From: Hymenobacter duratus
GTDB taxonomy: Bacteria; Bacteroidota; Bacteroidia; Cytophagales; Hymenobacteraceae
Reading direction: 5' to 3'
DNA: 64,000 bases
Assembly: GCF_014698995.1 (NCBI RefSeq)
Contig: NZ_JACWZZ010000005.1
Location: 1-64,000 of the forward strand
The translations under genes were made by a program, and so were the position numbers. Positions 56,900-64,000 of this stretch are shown here, in pieces (positions within the stretch are counted from its first letter, which is position 1; each line of letters starts with the position of its first letter). The notes under the pieces were generated by a model. That model made no database searches, was not told the DNA's origin, and was given only the letters and a program-made list of their open reading frames with translations.

Positions 56900-57316
56900 C
56901 TATGCCTGCCTCGACACCAGCCAGCGGACTGCTTCGCCTTCGTCTACAAACTGGTTGAGCGAACAATAGTCGCCGTGTGTGTAGGGCAGAGCCGGCAGGG
57001 AGTCGTCGTGCACATGCTCGGCCTGGTAAGGAGCAATCAGGAATGCCACGTACACGTGCGCGTTCAGATGGTGGCGCAACGTCGGGTAAAACTCTTCCGT
57101 CAGCCAATGCACATCCCGCAAATCCACCTGCACCCGGCGGCGCGCGTCAATCAGCCAGCGCGTACAGCTGGCGCAGGAAGCGGCGTACCGAAGCATCTCG
57201 TGGTAGCCGGCGCGTAGCTCGTGCGAAACGGTAGGGCGGGTCCAGCGGGCGGCTACAATCCCAAGATCCGGACGGTGGCTCAGGTCCAGAAAGTCAAGCT
57301 GAGTGGATGGCGTCAT
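56900..57316 (-). CDS. STAS-like hypothetical protein, paralogue 2
   Basis: 138 residues from ATG 57316 (MTPSTQLDFLDLS). The core shares its order with the 53.9-kb protein: a helix ending in CTRWLIDARRRVQ, WLTEEFYPTLRHHLNAHVYVAFLIAP and a closing FVDEGEAVRWLVSRQ. A cysteine pair (SCASC) occurs near residue 60. Function unknown; possibly a regulatory STAS-like domain. Confidence 0.6.
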   Translation of the reverse strand: MTPSTQLDFLDLSHRPDLGIVAARWTRPTVSHELRAGYHEMLRYAASCASCTRWLIDARRRVQVDLRDVHWLTEEFYPTLRHHLNAHVYVAFLIAPYQAEHVHDDSLPALPYTHGDYCSLNQFVDEGEAVRWLVSRQA

Positions 57317-57467
57317 GCGCAAAACGACCAAATCGGTCAGGGTACGAATGCGCAAAGGTACGCGGGCCAGCAGACTTGTGTTCGACTACTCCTCCGGAGC
57401 TGAACAGTTGTTAGGACTTTGCCGGACCTGTTTTAGCCGGAAAATAACAGCCTCATGTAACCGCTTA

Positions 57468-57520
57468 CACAAGCTAACAGGGCCAATCGAAACACGTTCG
57501 GCTGGCCCTGTTAGCTTGTG
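57468..57520. terminator. Long hairpin between converging transcription ends
   Basis: 24-nt arms 57468-57491 and 57497-57520 match with two mismatches around a 5-nt loop. It is 21 bp past the stop of the plug-like protein gene. The T-run is missing, so termination is likely but not certain. Confidence 0.65.
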
Positions 57521-57540
57521 TACATAACAATGAGAATGGT

Positions 57541-58092
57541 TTACCGGGTTGTGACCACCACTACGCCGGTGCGGCCTTTTGCCCCATACTGCTTCTCGGC
57601 TTCAGCCCCTTTGTAAACGCGCATATCCTTGATGCGCGCCGGCGGAATTTTCTTGAGCTCCGCCTCTGTGGTTTCTTTCCCATCTACCAGGATGTAGGCG
57701 GTGGCCAGATCCATTTTCTGGGTGGGCGTCACTTCTTCCACCCGCTTGTTGAAGGCCTGGACGGCAGCCGCGTCTTGGTTTTTCCTGGAAGTAATGATAA
57801 TGGCACTGGTGGGCGCTCCATCTCCTAGCAATTTTCGCACTGCCTCGCCCTTCAACACATGCATGTTGACAATGGCGCCCTTCTCGCTCTCCAGCTTTTT
57901 CGCGTCAGCAGCCGTAGCAGGCAGTCCATCAATATAGTAGGCCGCCTCCGGCAGTTCCATCTGGCTTGGTGCCGGAGCAGCAGTCTGAGCGGTGGCAGTA
58001 CCAGCAGCGCCTAAGGCCAGCCCTAGCGCAAGCGGAGCCAGGAGCAAGCGGCGGCGCAGCGCGTAGGCCGCAGGAAGGAAGTTAGTTGTCAT
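57541..58092 (-). CDS. Exported protein with two TonB-plug-like repeats
   Basis: 183 residues with a signal peptide (to about 36, GTATAQ). Two similar units follow: YYIDGLPATAADAKKL...MHVLKGEAV...SAIIITS and YILVDGKETTEAELKKI...MRVYKGAEAEKQYGAKGRTGVVVVTTR. Each resembles the DG...I..I.VLKG..A...YG..G..GVVVVTT part of TonB-dependent receptor plugs. The same unit ends the neighbouring BlaR1-like protein, so the two likely work together or arose by duplication. Confidence 0.7.
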   Translation of the reverse strand: MTTNFLPAAYALRRRLLLAPLALGLALGAAGTATAQTAAPAPSQMELPEAAYYIDGLPATAADAKKLESEKGAIVNMHVLKGEAVRKLLGDGAPTSAIIITSRKNQDAAAVQAFNKRVEEVTPTQKMDLATAYILVDGKETTEAELKKIPPARIKDMRVYKGAEAEKQYGAKGRTGVVVVTTR

Positions 58093-58154
58093 AACGGTCT
58101 TATATTAAAAGTGAGAAAACAGAAAGTGGGATATAGCGCGGCTCCGGCCGTAGG

Positions 58155-59480
58155 CTACTGAGTAAGTGCGTGGCCCTGCTCATCGAACAGCATGGACAGT
58201 GGCCGGCGGCCTTTGGCTATTTCGGCGCGGTAGCGCACCGGCTGGCCCTGGGTAGTTACTTTCCACACGCCGGTAAGCCGGTGGCCCGGATAGGTTTTCA
58301 CGATGTACGCCAGCGCCTCTGCCGACAGGTAGCTCATGTCCACCGGTTGCTCATGAGGCAGGCGGGCGGCCAATGCCTCCGCTTCCGGCGAAGAGGCTCC
58401 TGCCAGCGTGGTAACCACTACAACGGGTTGGGTAGTACCGGCAAAAGCGCGCGCCGCGTCGGCTCCTTTCAGCACGGCTACGCCGGCTATGGTTTTGGTG
58501 TCCAGCCGCTGTATGTCGGCCAAAGGCACCTGTTTTCCGTCCAGATAGAACACAGCATTGGTGGGCAACCCTAGCGGGGCCGCCGGAGCGACTTTAGCCG
58601 CCGAAGTACTGACCGGCACAGCAGACGGCAGGGCCAGGAGTAGCGCAAACGCTACCGGCAGGGCCAGAAAATACCGCAGGGCTTGAAGGCGCTTAGACTT
58701 CGGCTGGTTCATCATAGCAATGCGGTGTTTAAGGGGCAGAAAGGAGAAGGAAGAGGCAAGCGGCGGCCCCGGCAACAAACTACTCACACGCAACAGGCTG
58801 TACTGGTAAGCTTTGCGAGGCAGCTGGTCCGATTCCAGCACCACGGCATCCGTCAGAAACTCGAGGTTGCGCTGCACCAGTTCCGGCAGCCGCAATGCCG
58901 CCGGATTAAACCAGCACAGGACTCTGAGAAGATGCGCCAGCAGTACGTCCAGGGTGTGGACCTGCCGGGCATGCACCTGCTCGTGCAACAGCACAGCGTG
59001 TAGGTCAGCGGCGGTGTGGGCCCCTGCTCCGATATAGATGTCGGGGCCAAAAGTGAAGGGACTGGCCACAACGGCCAGCTGCCGATACGCAATGCCGTGG
59101 GCGCTACCGGGAATGGAAGTGTTGCGCAGCCGCAACAGAGCCGCCAGCCGCAGCAACAGCTGCCCGGCCAGCACCGCTACTCCTAGGCTATAGAGCACTG
59201 GCACAGCCTGTAACAACCACTCCGGCGACGCTGCGGCCACCGTGGCTACCGGTGTAGCGGCCCCTTCGTACACCACCACGGCCCAAGGCTGAGCCAGAGC
59301 CGTAGCGTTCCAATAGCTCAGTTTCAGAAGCGGACACATAGCCGCGAAAATCATTGCACACAGTAGATACAACCTGTTCAGGAAATGAAAGGTGAGGCTA
59401 CGCAACAGGCCGTAGTAAAGTCCCAATAGCACCAGCAGTGCTAGGTTGGCTTTCAGCATATACAGCAGCAGTGGAGTCAT
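58155..59480 (-). CDS. BlaR1/MecR1-type M56 membrane metallopeptidase
   Basis: 441 residues. Several N-terminal membrane helices (about 5-25, 35-55 and 88-110) and a cytosolic gluzincin with HEQVH near residue 170 and a downstream Glu in NLEFLTDAVVLE. A further helix (about 270-288) precedes an exported C-terminal domain. In place of a penicillin-binding sensor the tail has plug-like repeats (FYLDGKQVPLADIQRL, IAGVAVLKGADAARAF, VVVVTT). The family cleaves its partner repressor on signal. Its ATG overlaps the blaI-like stop by 4 bp. Confidence 0.85.
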   Translation of the reverse strand: MTPLLLYMLKANLALLVLLGLYYGLLRSLTFHFLNRLYLLCAMIFAAMCPLLKLSYWNATALAQPWAVVVYEGAATPVATVAAASPEWLLQAVPVLYSLGVAVLAGQLLLRLAALLRLRNTSIPGSAHGIAYRQLAVVASPFTFGPDIYIGAGAHTAADLHAVLLHEQVHARQVHTLDVLLAHLLRVLCWFNPAALRLPELVQRNLEFLTDAVVLESDQLPRKAYQYSLLRVSSLLPGPPLASSFSFLPLKHRIAMMNQPKSKRLQALRYFLALPVAFALLLALPSAVPVSTSAAKVAPAAPLGLPTNAVFYLDGKQVPLADIQRLDTKTIAGVAVLKGADAARAFAGTTQPVVVVTTLAGASSPEAEALAARLPHEQPVDMSYLSAEALAYIVKTYPGHRLTGVWKVTTQGQPVRYRAEIAKGRRPLSMLFDEQGHALTQ

Positions 59481-59845
59481 GGCCGGGACTTACGGTTTTC
59501 AATCATGTCGATGATGTCTTGCAGTTCCTCGGGGCTGATTTTCTGCTCCTGCGCAAAGAACGAAACCAGCTCTTTGTAGGAATTGCGGAAATAGTCGCCG
59601 ACGAAATTGCCCAGGAACCGCCGCCGGTATTCCTCTGCCGTCACTACCGGAACAAAACGGTAGGTGTTGCCGAGCTTGCGGCTGCTTACATAGCCTTTGC
59701 GTTCCAGATTGCGGACAGTGGAGGCCAGCGTCGTGTAGGGAGGCCGGGGTTCAGGCAGCCGTTCCAGCACGTCTTTGATGAAGCCGCCGCCCAACTCCCA
59801 AAAGCCACGCATGGCTTCCTCCTCAGATTGCGTTAATCGTTCCAT
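59477..59845 (-). CDS. BlaI/MecI-family transcriptional repressor
   Basis: A 122-residue winged-helix repressor. MERLTQSEEEAMRGFWELGGGFIKDVLERLPEP is the family N-terminus, and YTTLASTVRNLERKGYVSSRKLGNTYRFVPVV carries the recognition helix and the wing. The C-terminal dimerisation helices follow. The ATG at 59845 is preferred over an upstream frame start. It probably binds the tandem dyads just upstream and is cleaved by the M56 protein encoded next. Confidence 0.9.
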   Translation of the reverse strand: MERLTQSEEEAMRGFWELGGGFIKDVLERLPEPRPPYTTLASTVRNLERKGYVSSRKLGNTYRFVPVVTAEEYRRRFLGNFVGDYFRNSYKELVSFFAQEQKISPEELQDIIDMIENRKSRP

Positions 59846-59852
59846 AATTCCT

Positions 59853-59887
59853 TTACGATTATTTCGTAATTCTACGAATGTTTCGTA
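59853..59887. promoter_or_regulatory. Tandem operator dyads of the BlaI-like repressor
   Basis: Two palindromes, TTACGA-N5-TCGTAA (59853-59869) and TACGA-N5-TCGTA (59873-59887), lie 8 and 28 bp upstream of the repressor start, with centres about 19 bp apart. Their spacing fits two dimers on one face of the DNA. The half-site differs from the TACA/TGTA of staphylococcal BlaI. Confidence 0.72.
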
Positions 59888-59930
59888 ATGACTGATATGC
59901 AATTCATTAGAATAATTTTCAGGTAAAATC

Positions 59931-59964
59931 AAAAAAGGCTCTGGCGTGACGCCAGAGCCTTTTT
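59931..59964. terminator. Bidirectional terminator
   Basis: The stem aggctctggcg (59936-59946) / cgccagagcct (59950-59960) has an A-run before and a T-run after. It separates the namA and blaI-like units. Confidence 0.85.
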
Positions 59965-60087
59965 GGTACCCGACAATTTTTACTGGAATCTGTGCACAGG
60001 CAACGCAAAGGACGGCCTCTGCGAAGCATTCCCCCACACGTTGCTCTTTTCTTAGAACGAATCCTCAGTAAGTCTAGCCCAACGTTG

Positions 60088-61155
60088 CTAGCGGGGGCGG
60101 GCCCGCAGATACTGGTCGGGCCAGGTGATGGAAGCTCCCAGCTCGTGGGCCGCATGGAGCGGAAAGTACGGGTCGCGCAGCGCTTCACGCGCCAGTAATA
60201 CCAGGTCGGCCTGGCCGGAGGAAATGATGGCCTCCGCCTGCTGCGCACTGGTGATAAGGCCCACGGCGCCGGTGGGCAGCCCGGTTTCGCGCCGCACCTG
60301 CTCGGCAAACTGCACCTGGTAGCCCGGCCCAACGGGAATGGGCGCTACGGCCACGTTGCCACCTGTAGAGCAGTCCAACAGATCCACGCCTTTGCCTTTC
60401 AGAATAGCCGCCAGCGCTACCGTATCCGCAGCGGTCCAGCCACCATCTACCCAGTCGGTGGCCGACACGCGCACCAGCAGCGGCAACTGCGCCGGCAGCA
60501 CGGCGCGGGTGGCTTCTACTACTTCCAGCAGCAGCCGGATCCGGTTTTCGAAAGAGCCGCCGTACGCGTCGGTGCGGTGGTTGCTCAGCGGCGAAAAGAA
60601 CTCGTGGAGCAGGTAGCCGTGGGCCGCGTGCAGTTCTATTACTTCGTAGCCGGCTTCCAGCGCCCGCAGCGTAGCCGCCCTAAAATCGGCCACTACCTGC
60701 CGGATTTCGTCCAGGCTCAACGCATGCGGCACAGGTTCCTCAGGAGTGAAGGGCGTGGCGCTGGGCGCTACGGTCGTCCAGCCGCCGGCTTCGGCGGGCA
60801 CCACCTGGTTGCCCTTCCAGGGGCTGGAATGGCTGGCTTTGCGGCCGGCGTGAGCCAGCTGAATGCCGGCTACGGCACCCTGCGCCTTGATAAAATCGGT
60901 AATACGACGCAGGAATGGCACGTGTTCCGGCTTCCAGATACCCAGGTCGTCGGGGGTGATGCGGCCTTCCGGGGCTACAGCCGTAGCTTCCTGAAGGATG
61001 AGGCCGGCGCCCCCTACCGCCCGGCTACCCAGATGCACCAGATGCCAGTCGTTGGCGAAGCCATCCTGGGCACTGTACATGCACATCGGCGAAATGGCAA
61101 TCCGGTTGCGAAGGGTAATGCCGCGCAGCGTAAGCGGCGAAAATAGCTGTGACAT
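60088..61155 (-). CDS. namA: NADPH dehydrogenase NamA (YqjM-type old yellow enzyme)
   Basis: A 355-residue FMN ene-reductase of the thermophilic-like OYE class. SPMCMYSAQDG holds the class-specific Cys, QLAHAGRKAS and ELHAAHGYLLHEFFSPLSNHRTDAYGGSFENR the active-site His pair, and LGREAL-like VLLAREALRDPYFPLHAA the closing region. It is cytosolic and probably handles xenobiotic enones. Its N-terminus and class differ from the NemA-type protein at 24-25 kb. It is divergent from the pirin gene. Confidence 0.92.
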   Translation of the reverse strand: MSQLFSPLTLRGITLRNRIAISPMCMYSAQDGFANDWHLVHLGSRAVGGAGLILQEATAVAPEGRITPDDLGIWKPEHVPFLRRITDFIKAQGAVAGIQLAHAGRKASHSSPWKGNQVVPAEAGGWTTVAPSATPFTPEEPVPHALSLDEIRQVVADFRAATLRALEAGYEVIELHAAHGYLLHEFFSPLSNHRTDAYGGSFENRIRLLLEVVEATRAVLPAQLPLLVRVSATDWVDGGWTAADTVALAAILKGKGVDLLDCSTGGNVAVAPIPVGPGYQVQFAEQVRRETGLPTGAVGLITSAQQAEAIISSGQADLVLLAREALRDPYFPLHAAHELGASITWPDQYLRARPR

Positions 61156-61380
61156 ACAAAGAAGTTGTTCGATACAGAAGCGAATAACTCCTGTAGCGGG
61201 CCGGGGGTTTTCGGGGTGCCATTCTGGCCGGGTAGCAGGGCACCGGAATTGGCCGGCCTTGAAACCGCATTAGCAGCAGCGGAATAGTGGGCTTTATAAA
61301 ACCGGCCCACAGACCAAACATGTAGCCGCGTTTTGGGTACTTGTCTGCAGGATATTTCCTCTTTCCTCAAGTTCCGCATT

Positions 61381-62235
61381 ATGCGCACCATCAAGCAACA
61401 GCACCGCGCCATCAGCGCCCCCATCGACGACCTGGTAACCTACCGCGCCCTGCCTACCCGGGCAGTTGAGCACCTCGACCCGTTTCTGTTTCTGAACCAC
61501 CATGGCCCGCAGGTATATCCGGCCCCCAACCGTGGCCTGCCTTTCGGCCCGCATCCGCACCGCGGCTTCGAAACCGTGACCTTTATTCTGGACGGCGACA
61601 TTATGCACCAGGATTCAGGCGGGCACCAGAGCGTTATCGGGCCGGGTGGCATTCAATGGATGACTGCCGGCAGTGGCCTAATTCACTCTGAAATATCCTC
61701 CGACGAGTTCAAGCGCACGGGTGGGCCGCTGGAGATTTTGCAGCTCTGGGTGAACCTGCCAGCCAAAGACAAGATGACAGCGCCGCGCTATGTGGGCCTG
61801 CAGGAGTCCGAAATTCCAGCCATTTCGCTCGATGAGGGCCGCGTGACAGTGCATGCCGTATCGGGCGAATGGGCCGGCACGGCTGGGGCGGTGCAGCCCC
61901 TGGCCGATGTGCAACTGGCTACCATCAATTTTGAGGCGGGTGGCAAGCTGCAACTTCGTATTCCGGCCGAGCGGACGGTTTTCTTTTACACCATTCGGGG
62001 GAAGCTGCGCGTGAATGGGCAGGAAACTGAGGCGCGCCAGCTGCTAGAGTTCAACTATGATGGTGAGGAGCTGCAGGTAGAAGCCCTCACGGATGCCGTG
62101 CTGCTGCTGGGCCACGCCGCGCCGTTTCAGGAGCCTATTGTCGCCTACGGGCCGTTTGTGATGAACACGGAGGCAGAAATCCGGCAGGCGTATCAGGACT
62201 ACCAGGCAGGAAAGTTTGGGGTCTGGAAGGACTAG
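61381..62235 (+). CDS. Pirin-family cupin protein
   Basis: A 284-residue bicupin. The N-terminal cupin has the iron-binding pattern PHPHRGFETVTF, DSGGHQSVIGPGGIQWMTAG and LIHSE. The C-terminal cupin includes VFFYTIRGKLRVNG. Pirins have quercetinase or redox-sensing roles; the actual one here is not shown. The ATG at 61381 gives the family start (MRTIKQQHRAIS). Confidence 0.88.
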   Translation: MRTIKQQHRAISAPIDDLVTYRALPTRAVEHLDPFLFLNHHGPQVYPAPNRGLPFGPHPHRGFETVTFILDGDIMHQDSGGHQSVIGPGGIQWMTAGSGLIHSEISSDEFKRTGGPLEILQLWVNLPAKDKMTAPRYVGLQESEIPAISLDEGRVTVHAVSGEWAGTAGAVQPLADVQLATINFEAGGKLQLRIPAERTVFFYTIRGKLRVNGQETEARQLLEFNYDGEELQVEALTDAVLLLGHAAPFQEPIVAYGPFVMNTEAEIRQAYQDYQAGKFGVWKD

Positions 62236-62397
62236 TCCGACATCCGGGAATCGACCTGTCTGGTAGCTGCCGAAAAGTAGGCGAGCTACTATAAAGTAAT
62301 TCGGACAGGTAGCCGTCTGCCCGGCTACGCTGCGGCCCGGCTACCACTGCGTACCCGTTCCCAAAAATTGTCCGCCCTCTTTTAAATGCGTACATTT

Positions 62398-62414
62398 GCA
62401 ACCAAATCAGTTAC
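62398..62414. promoter_or_regulatory. Rrf2 operator candidate, upstream copy
   Basis: gcaaccaaatcagttac lies 9 bp before the Rrf2 gene start. It matches the site at 62904-62920 at 15 of 17 positions, including the caa-tca core. It is likely an autoregulatory site. Confidence 0.6.
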
Positions 62415-62423
62415 ACTTATTGC

Positions 62424-62882
62424 ATGAACACCCGTTTCGCGGTTGCCACCCACATTCTCGCCTATCTGGCTCACGCTGAGGGTCAGCCGGTATCATCGGA
62501 GGTACTGGCCAGCAGTGCGGGCACGCATCCGGTGGTGGTGCGCCGCCTGATGGGTACGCTCCGCAGCGCCGGCCTTGTGCGCACCCAGCTGGGGGCCGGC
62601 GGCGGCGCCCTGCTGGCCCGGCCCGCCGCCGGCATTTCGCTGCTGGATGTGTTCAGGGCAATGCGGGAGCAGAAGCCCGACCTGTTTGCGGTGGGCAGCA
62701 CCAACCCCAACTCGCACTGCGACCTAGGCCGTGTGATGCAGCATACCCTCGAAGACCTGCTGGGCAGCGCCGAAAAGGCCATGCACCAGGCGCTGGCGGC
62801 CGTGTCGCTGGAGCAGGTGATGCAGGATCTAGCCGCCCGCCTGCCCACCGACTGTGGCTGCTCCGGCACGGCGGCAGCATAA
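62424..62882 (+). CDS. Rrf2-family transcriptional regulator
   Basis: 152 residues. A winged helix-turn-helix lies in the first 80 (FAVATHILAYLAH, VSSEVLASSAGTHPVVVRRLMGTLRSAGLVRTQLGAGGGALLARP). Cysteines are at about 92 and near the end in DCGCSG, but not in the standard three-Cys Fe-S array, so a YwnA-like, cluster-free or thiol-based regulator is more likely. It probably controls itself and the adaptor-ACP genes downstream. Confidence 0.85.
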   Translation: MNTRFAVATHILAYLAHAEGQPVSSEVLASSAGTHPVVVRRLMGTLRSAGLVRTQLGAGGGALLARPAAGISLLDVFRAMREQKPDLFAVGSTNPNSHCDLGRVMQHTLEDLLGSAEKAMHQALAAVSLEQVMQDLAARLPTDCGCSGTAAA

Positions 62883-62903
62883 GCTTTTATTTGTTGCTAA
62901 ATG

Positions 62904-62920
62904 TAACCAAGTCAGTTACC
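62904..62920. promoter_or_regulatory. Rrf2 operator candidate, downstream copy
   Basis: gtaaccaagtcagttac, a GTAAC-N7-GTTAC dyad, sits 88 bp before the adaptor gene and closely matches the upstream copy. Confidence 0.6.
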
Positions 62921-63007
62921 TACTCTTTCTCAGGCACTACCCTCGTGCACACCCAAACACTTGTCGCGCATCTGCTCAGGGTCCGGCTGCGCTGACTACC
63001 TCCTTGT

Positions 63008-63595
63008 ATGAAAAAGCTCATTAGGACGACACTTGTCGTTCTGCTGGGAGCCACCGGAAGCATTGCCTTGTTGCGCAGTGCCCTGCCCGAGGCCACCCAG
63101 GATACTCTTCCCGCTACTATCACCGCTTACCTCGCGCCGCCTACTGAAGCCCCTCTACCTTCTGCCGTTTCCGGCACGGCCGTATCCGCCAACGTAGCGG
63201 GCCGGGTCTGGGAAGTGTACTTTTCAGCGGGCCAGCGCGTGCGCAAAGGCCAGGTGCTGGTGAAAGTGACAGAAAAGCTCCGCACCACCGAACAGCACCG
63301 GCTTCAGCTATTGCTGGCGCAGCAGCAGCAGGCCTATAACGCCCTGGCCGCTCAGCGTCCGGCGGCTTTAGCCAACACCCTGGCCACCGCGCAAGACCTG
63401 GTGTCCGAAACGCAGAAGAAGCTGGCAGAAACCCCGGCCCAGCTAAGCTTTCTGTTCGTGACGGCTCCTCAGGATGGCATTGTGGCAACCCGCACAGTTG
63501 CTCCCGGCGACTATCTGGCCCCCACAACTATTGTAGCCACACTGGCCGCCCCGCCGGCCGACGATACCACCCTGCTGCTTTCCAGTATCGACTAG
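63008..63595 (+). CDS. Short HlyD-like/biotinyl-lipoyl adaptor protein
   Basis: 195 residues. An N-terminal hydrophobic segment (6-26) anchors or exports it. A first half-lipoyl motif, VSANVAGRVWEVYFSAGQRVRKGQVLVKV (about 57-85), a helical hairpin (about 90-145) and a second half-motif, VTAPQDGIVATRTVAPGDYLAPTTIVATL, complete a barrel-hairpin unit of periplasmic adaptors. The beta-barrel and membrane-proximal domains of normal RND adaptors are missing, so it is truncated or a minimal form. No pump gene is in the window. Confidence 0.7.
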   Translation: MKKLIRTTLVVLLGATGSIALLRSALPEATQDTLPATITAYLAPPTEAPLPSAVSGTAVSANVAGRVWEVYFSAGQRVRKGQVLVKVTEKLRTTEQHRLQLLLAQQQQAYNALAAQRPAALANTLATAQDLVSETQKKLAETPAQLSFLFVTAPQDGIVATRTVAPGDYLAPTTIVATLAAPPADDTTLLLSSID

Positions 63596-63628
63596 GCTAC
63601 TATTCACACCCGTTTTTCCCCTGACTCT

Positions 63629-63880
63629 ATGGAACATCTGATTAAGTATCAGGTGGAACGGATGCTCCGCCGCAAACGCCGCAACTCCGACCTCCTCCTT
63701 CAACCCACCACCCGCCTTATACACGACATCGGGCTTGACTCCATCGACCTGATAGAGTTGACGATGAACCTGGAGTACCGGTTCCATATTGTGATTCCCG
63801 ATGCCGAGCTGGAGCAACTGCGTACTGTGCAGGACGTGCTGGACTGCGTTGACACACACCTTGCTGCCAACCACACCTGA
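63629..63880 (+). CDS. Acyl carrier protein
   Basis: An 83-residue carrier. The phosphopantetheine Ser lies in GLDSIDLIELTMNLE (Ser near residue 38), with a third helix VQDVLDCVD. The basic N-terminus (MLRRKRRNS) departs from primary-metabolism AcpP, hinting at a specialised pathway that may continue beyond the window. It follows the adaptor gene by 33 bp. Confidence 0.85.
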   Translation: MEHLIKYQVERMLRRKRRNSDLLLQPTTRLIHDIGLDSIDLIELTMNLEYRFHIVIPDAELEQLRTVQDVLDCVDTHLAANHT

Positions 63881-63894
63881 TAATCGGCTGATAC

Positions 63895-63927
63895 CAGGCC
63901 CTACTACCCGCTCCGTAGCAGGGCCTG
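63895..63927 (+). terminator. Terminator after the acyl carrier gene
   Basis: The stem caggccct / agggcctg with an inner tac/gta pair is followed by ttgctg, a weak T-tract. Beyond it to 64000 nothing is recognisable. Confidence 0.6.
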
Positions 63928-64000
63928 TTGCTGTATCACCCGCCTAGATTATGGGTGGCTGCGGGGCTCGATTGCACTGCGCGCAGAAGCCGTATTTAAG

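Overview
The window looks like chromosome of a GC-rich member of the Bacteroidota, most like Hymenobacter (Cytophagales). This is inference from content: a DUF5686/carboxypeptidase-regulatory outer-membrane protein, PA14-OmpA and BamA-like surface proteins, a BlaI/BlaR1-type pair with TonB-plug-like tails, class I ribonucleotide reductase, and sparse Shine-Dalgarno signals. No rRNA is present, so the genus is not proven.

Layout. 0.3-13.8 kb is a molybdenum cofactor (Moco) island: an FdhF/YdeP-type molybdopterin oxidoreductase with a small partner and FdhD; MoeB-rhodanese; a MOT1-type molybdate transporter; MoaA; MoaD and MoaE; a MobB-like/MobA fusion; MoaC; MoeA; a DUF2007 protein; and an oxalate/formate-type MFS transporter with a 47-residue companion. 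Together these import molybdate, build and sulfurate the cofactor, and supply one dehydrogenase, possibly fed by the anion transporter. 14-17.6 kb holds an N-acetylmuramoyl-L-alanine amidase, a lipoprotein, a TonB-C protein and a TPR protein. 17.6-22.7 kb is metF and metH on one strand behind a SAM-I riboswitch. 22.8-28.4 kb has PA14-OmpA, an old yellow enzyme, a DUF5686 protein and a small hypothetical protein.

28,558-36,526 is a foreign, AT-richer element of about 8.0 kb inserted at the 3' end of the initiator tRNA-fMet gene. It is bounded by a 20-bp direct repeat. It carries a tyrosine integrase, an excisionase-like HTH protein, a phage/plasmid-type replication initiator, and a complete type II CBASS anti-phage operon: effector, CD-NTase, E2-E1 Cap2 and JAMM Cap3. 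All CBASS catalytic residues are visible. The effector (signal peptide, coiled coil, one membrane helix, cytosolic alpha/beta domain) is not one I can place in a known CBASS effector class, and is the best candidate for something undescribed.

36.7-48.2 kb returns to host genes: a BamA-like protein, HemW, a hydrolase, a cyclase-family protein, ribosomal proteins L27 and L21, and nrdB-nrdA with DnaA-box-like sites upstream. 48.2-50.7 kb is a decayed stretch with a 41-bp-period palindrome array. Three reading frames in the window (39.2, 48.5 and 50.1 kb) are each broken by one in-frame TAG. 51-57.5 kb has an alpha/beta hydrolase, Hsp20, a TPM-domain protein and small secreted proteins. 57.5-59.9 kb is a BlaI/BlaR1-like regulatory operon with tandem operator dyads. 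60-64 kb has NamA, a pirin, an Rrf2 regulator with a site repeated upstream of an adaptor-like gene, and an acyl carrier protein near the end.
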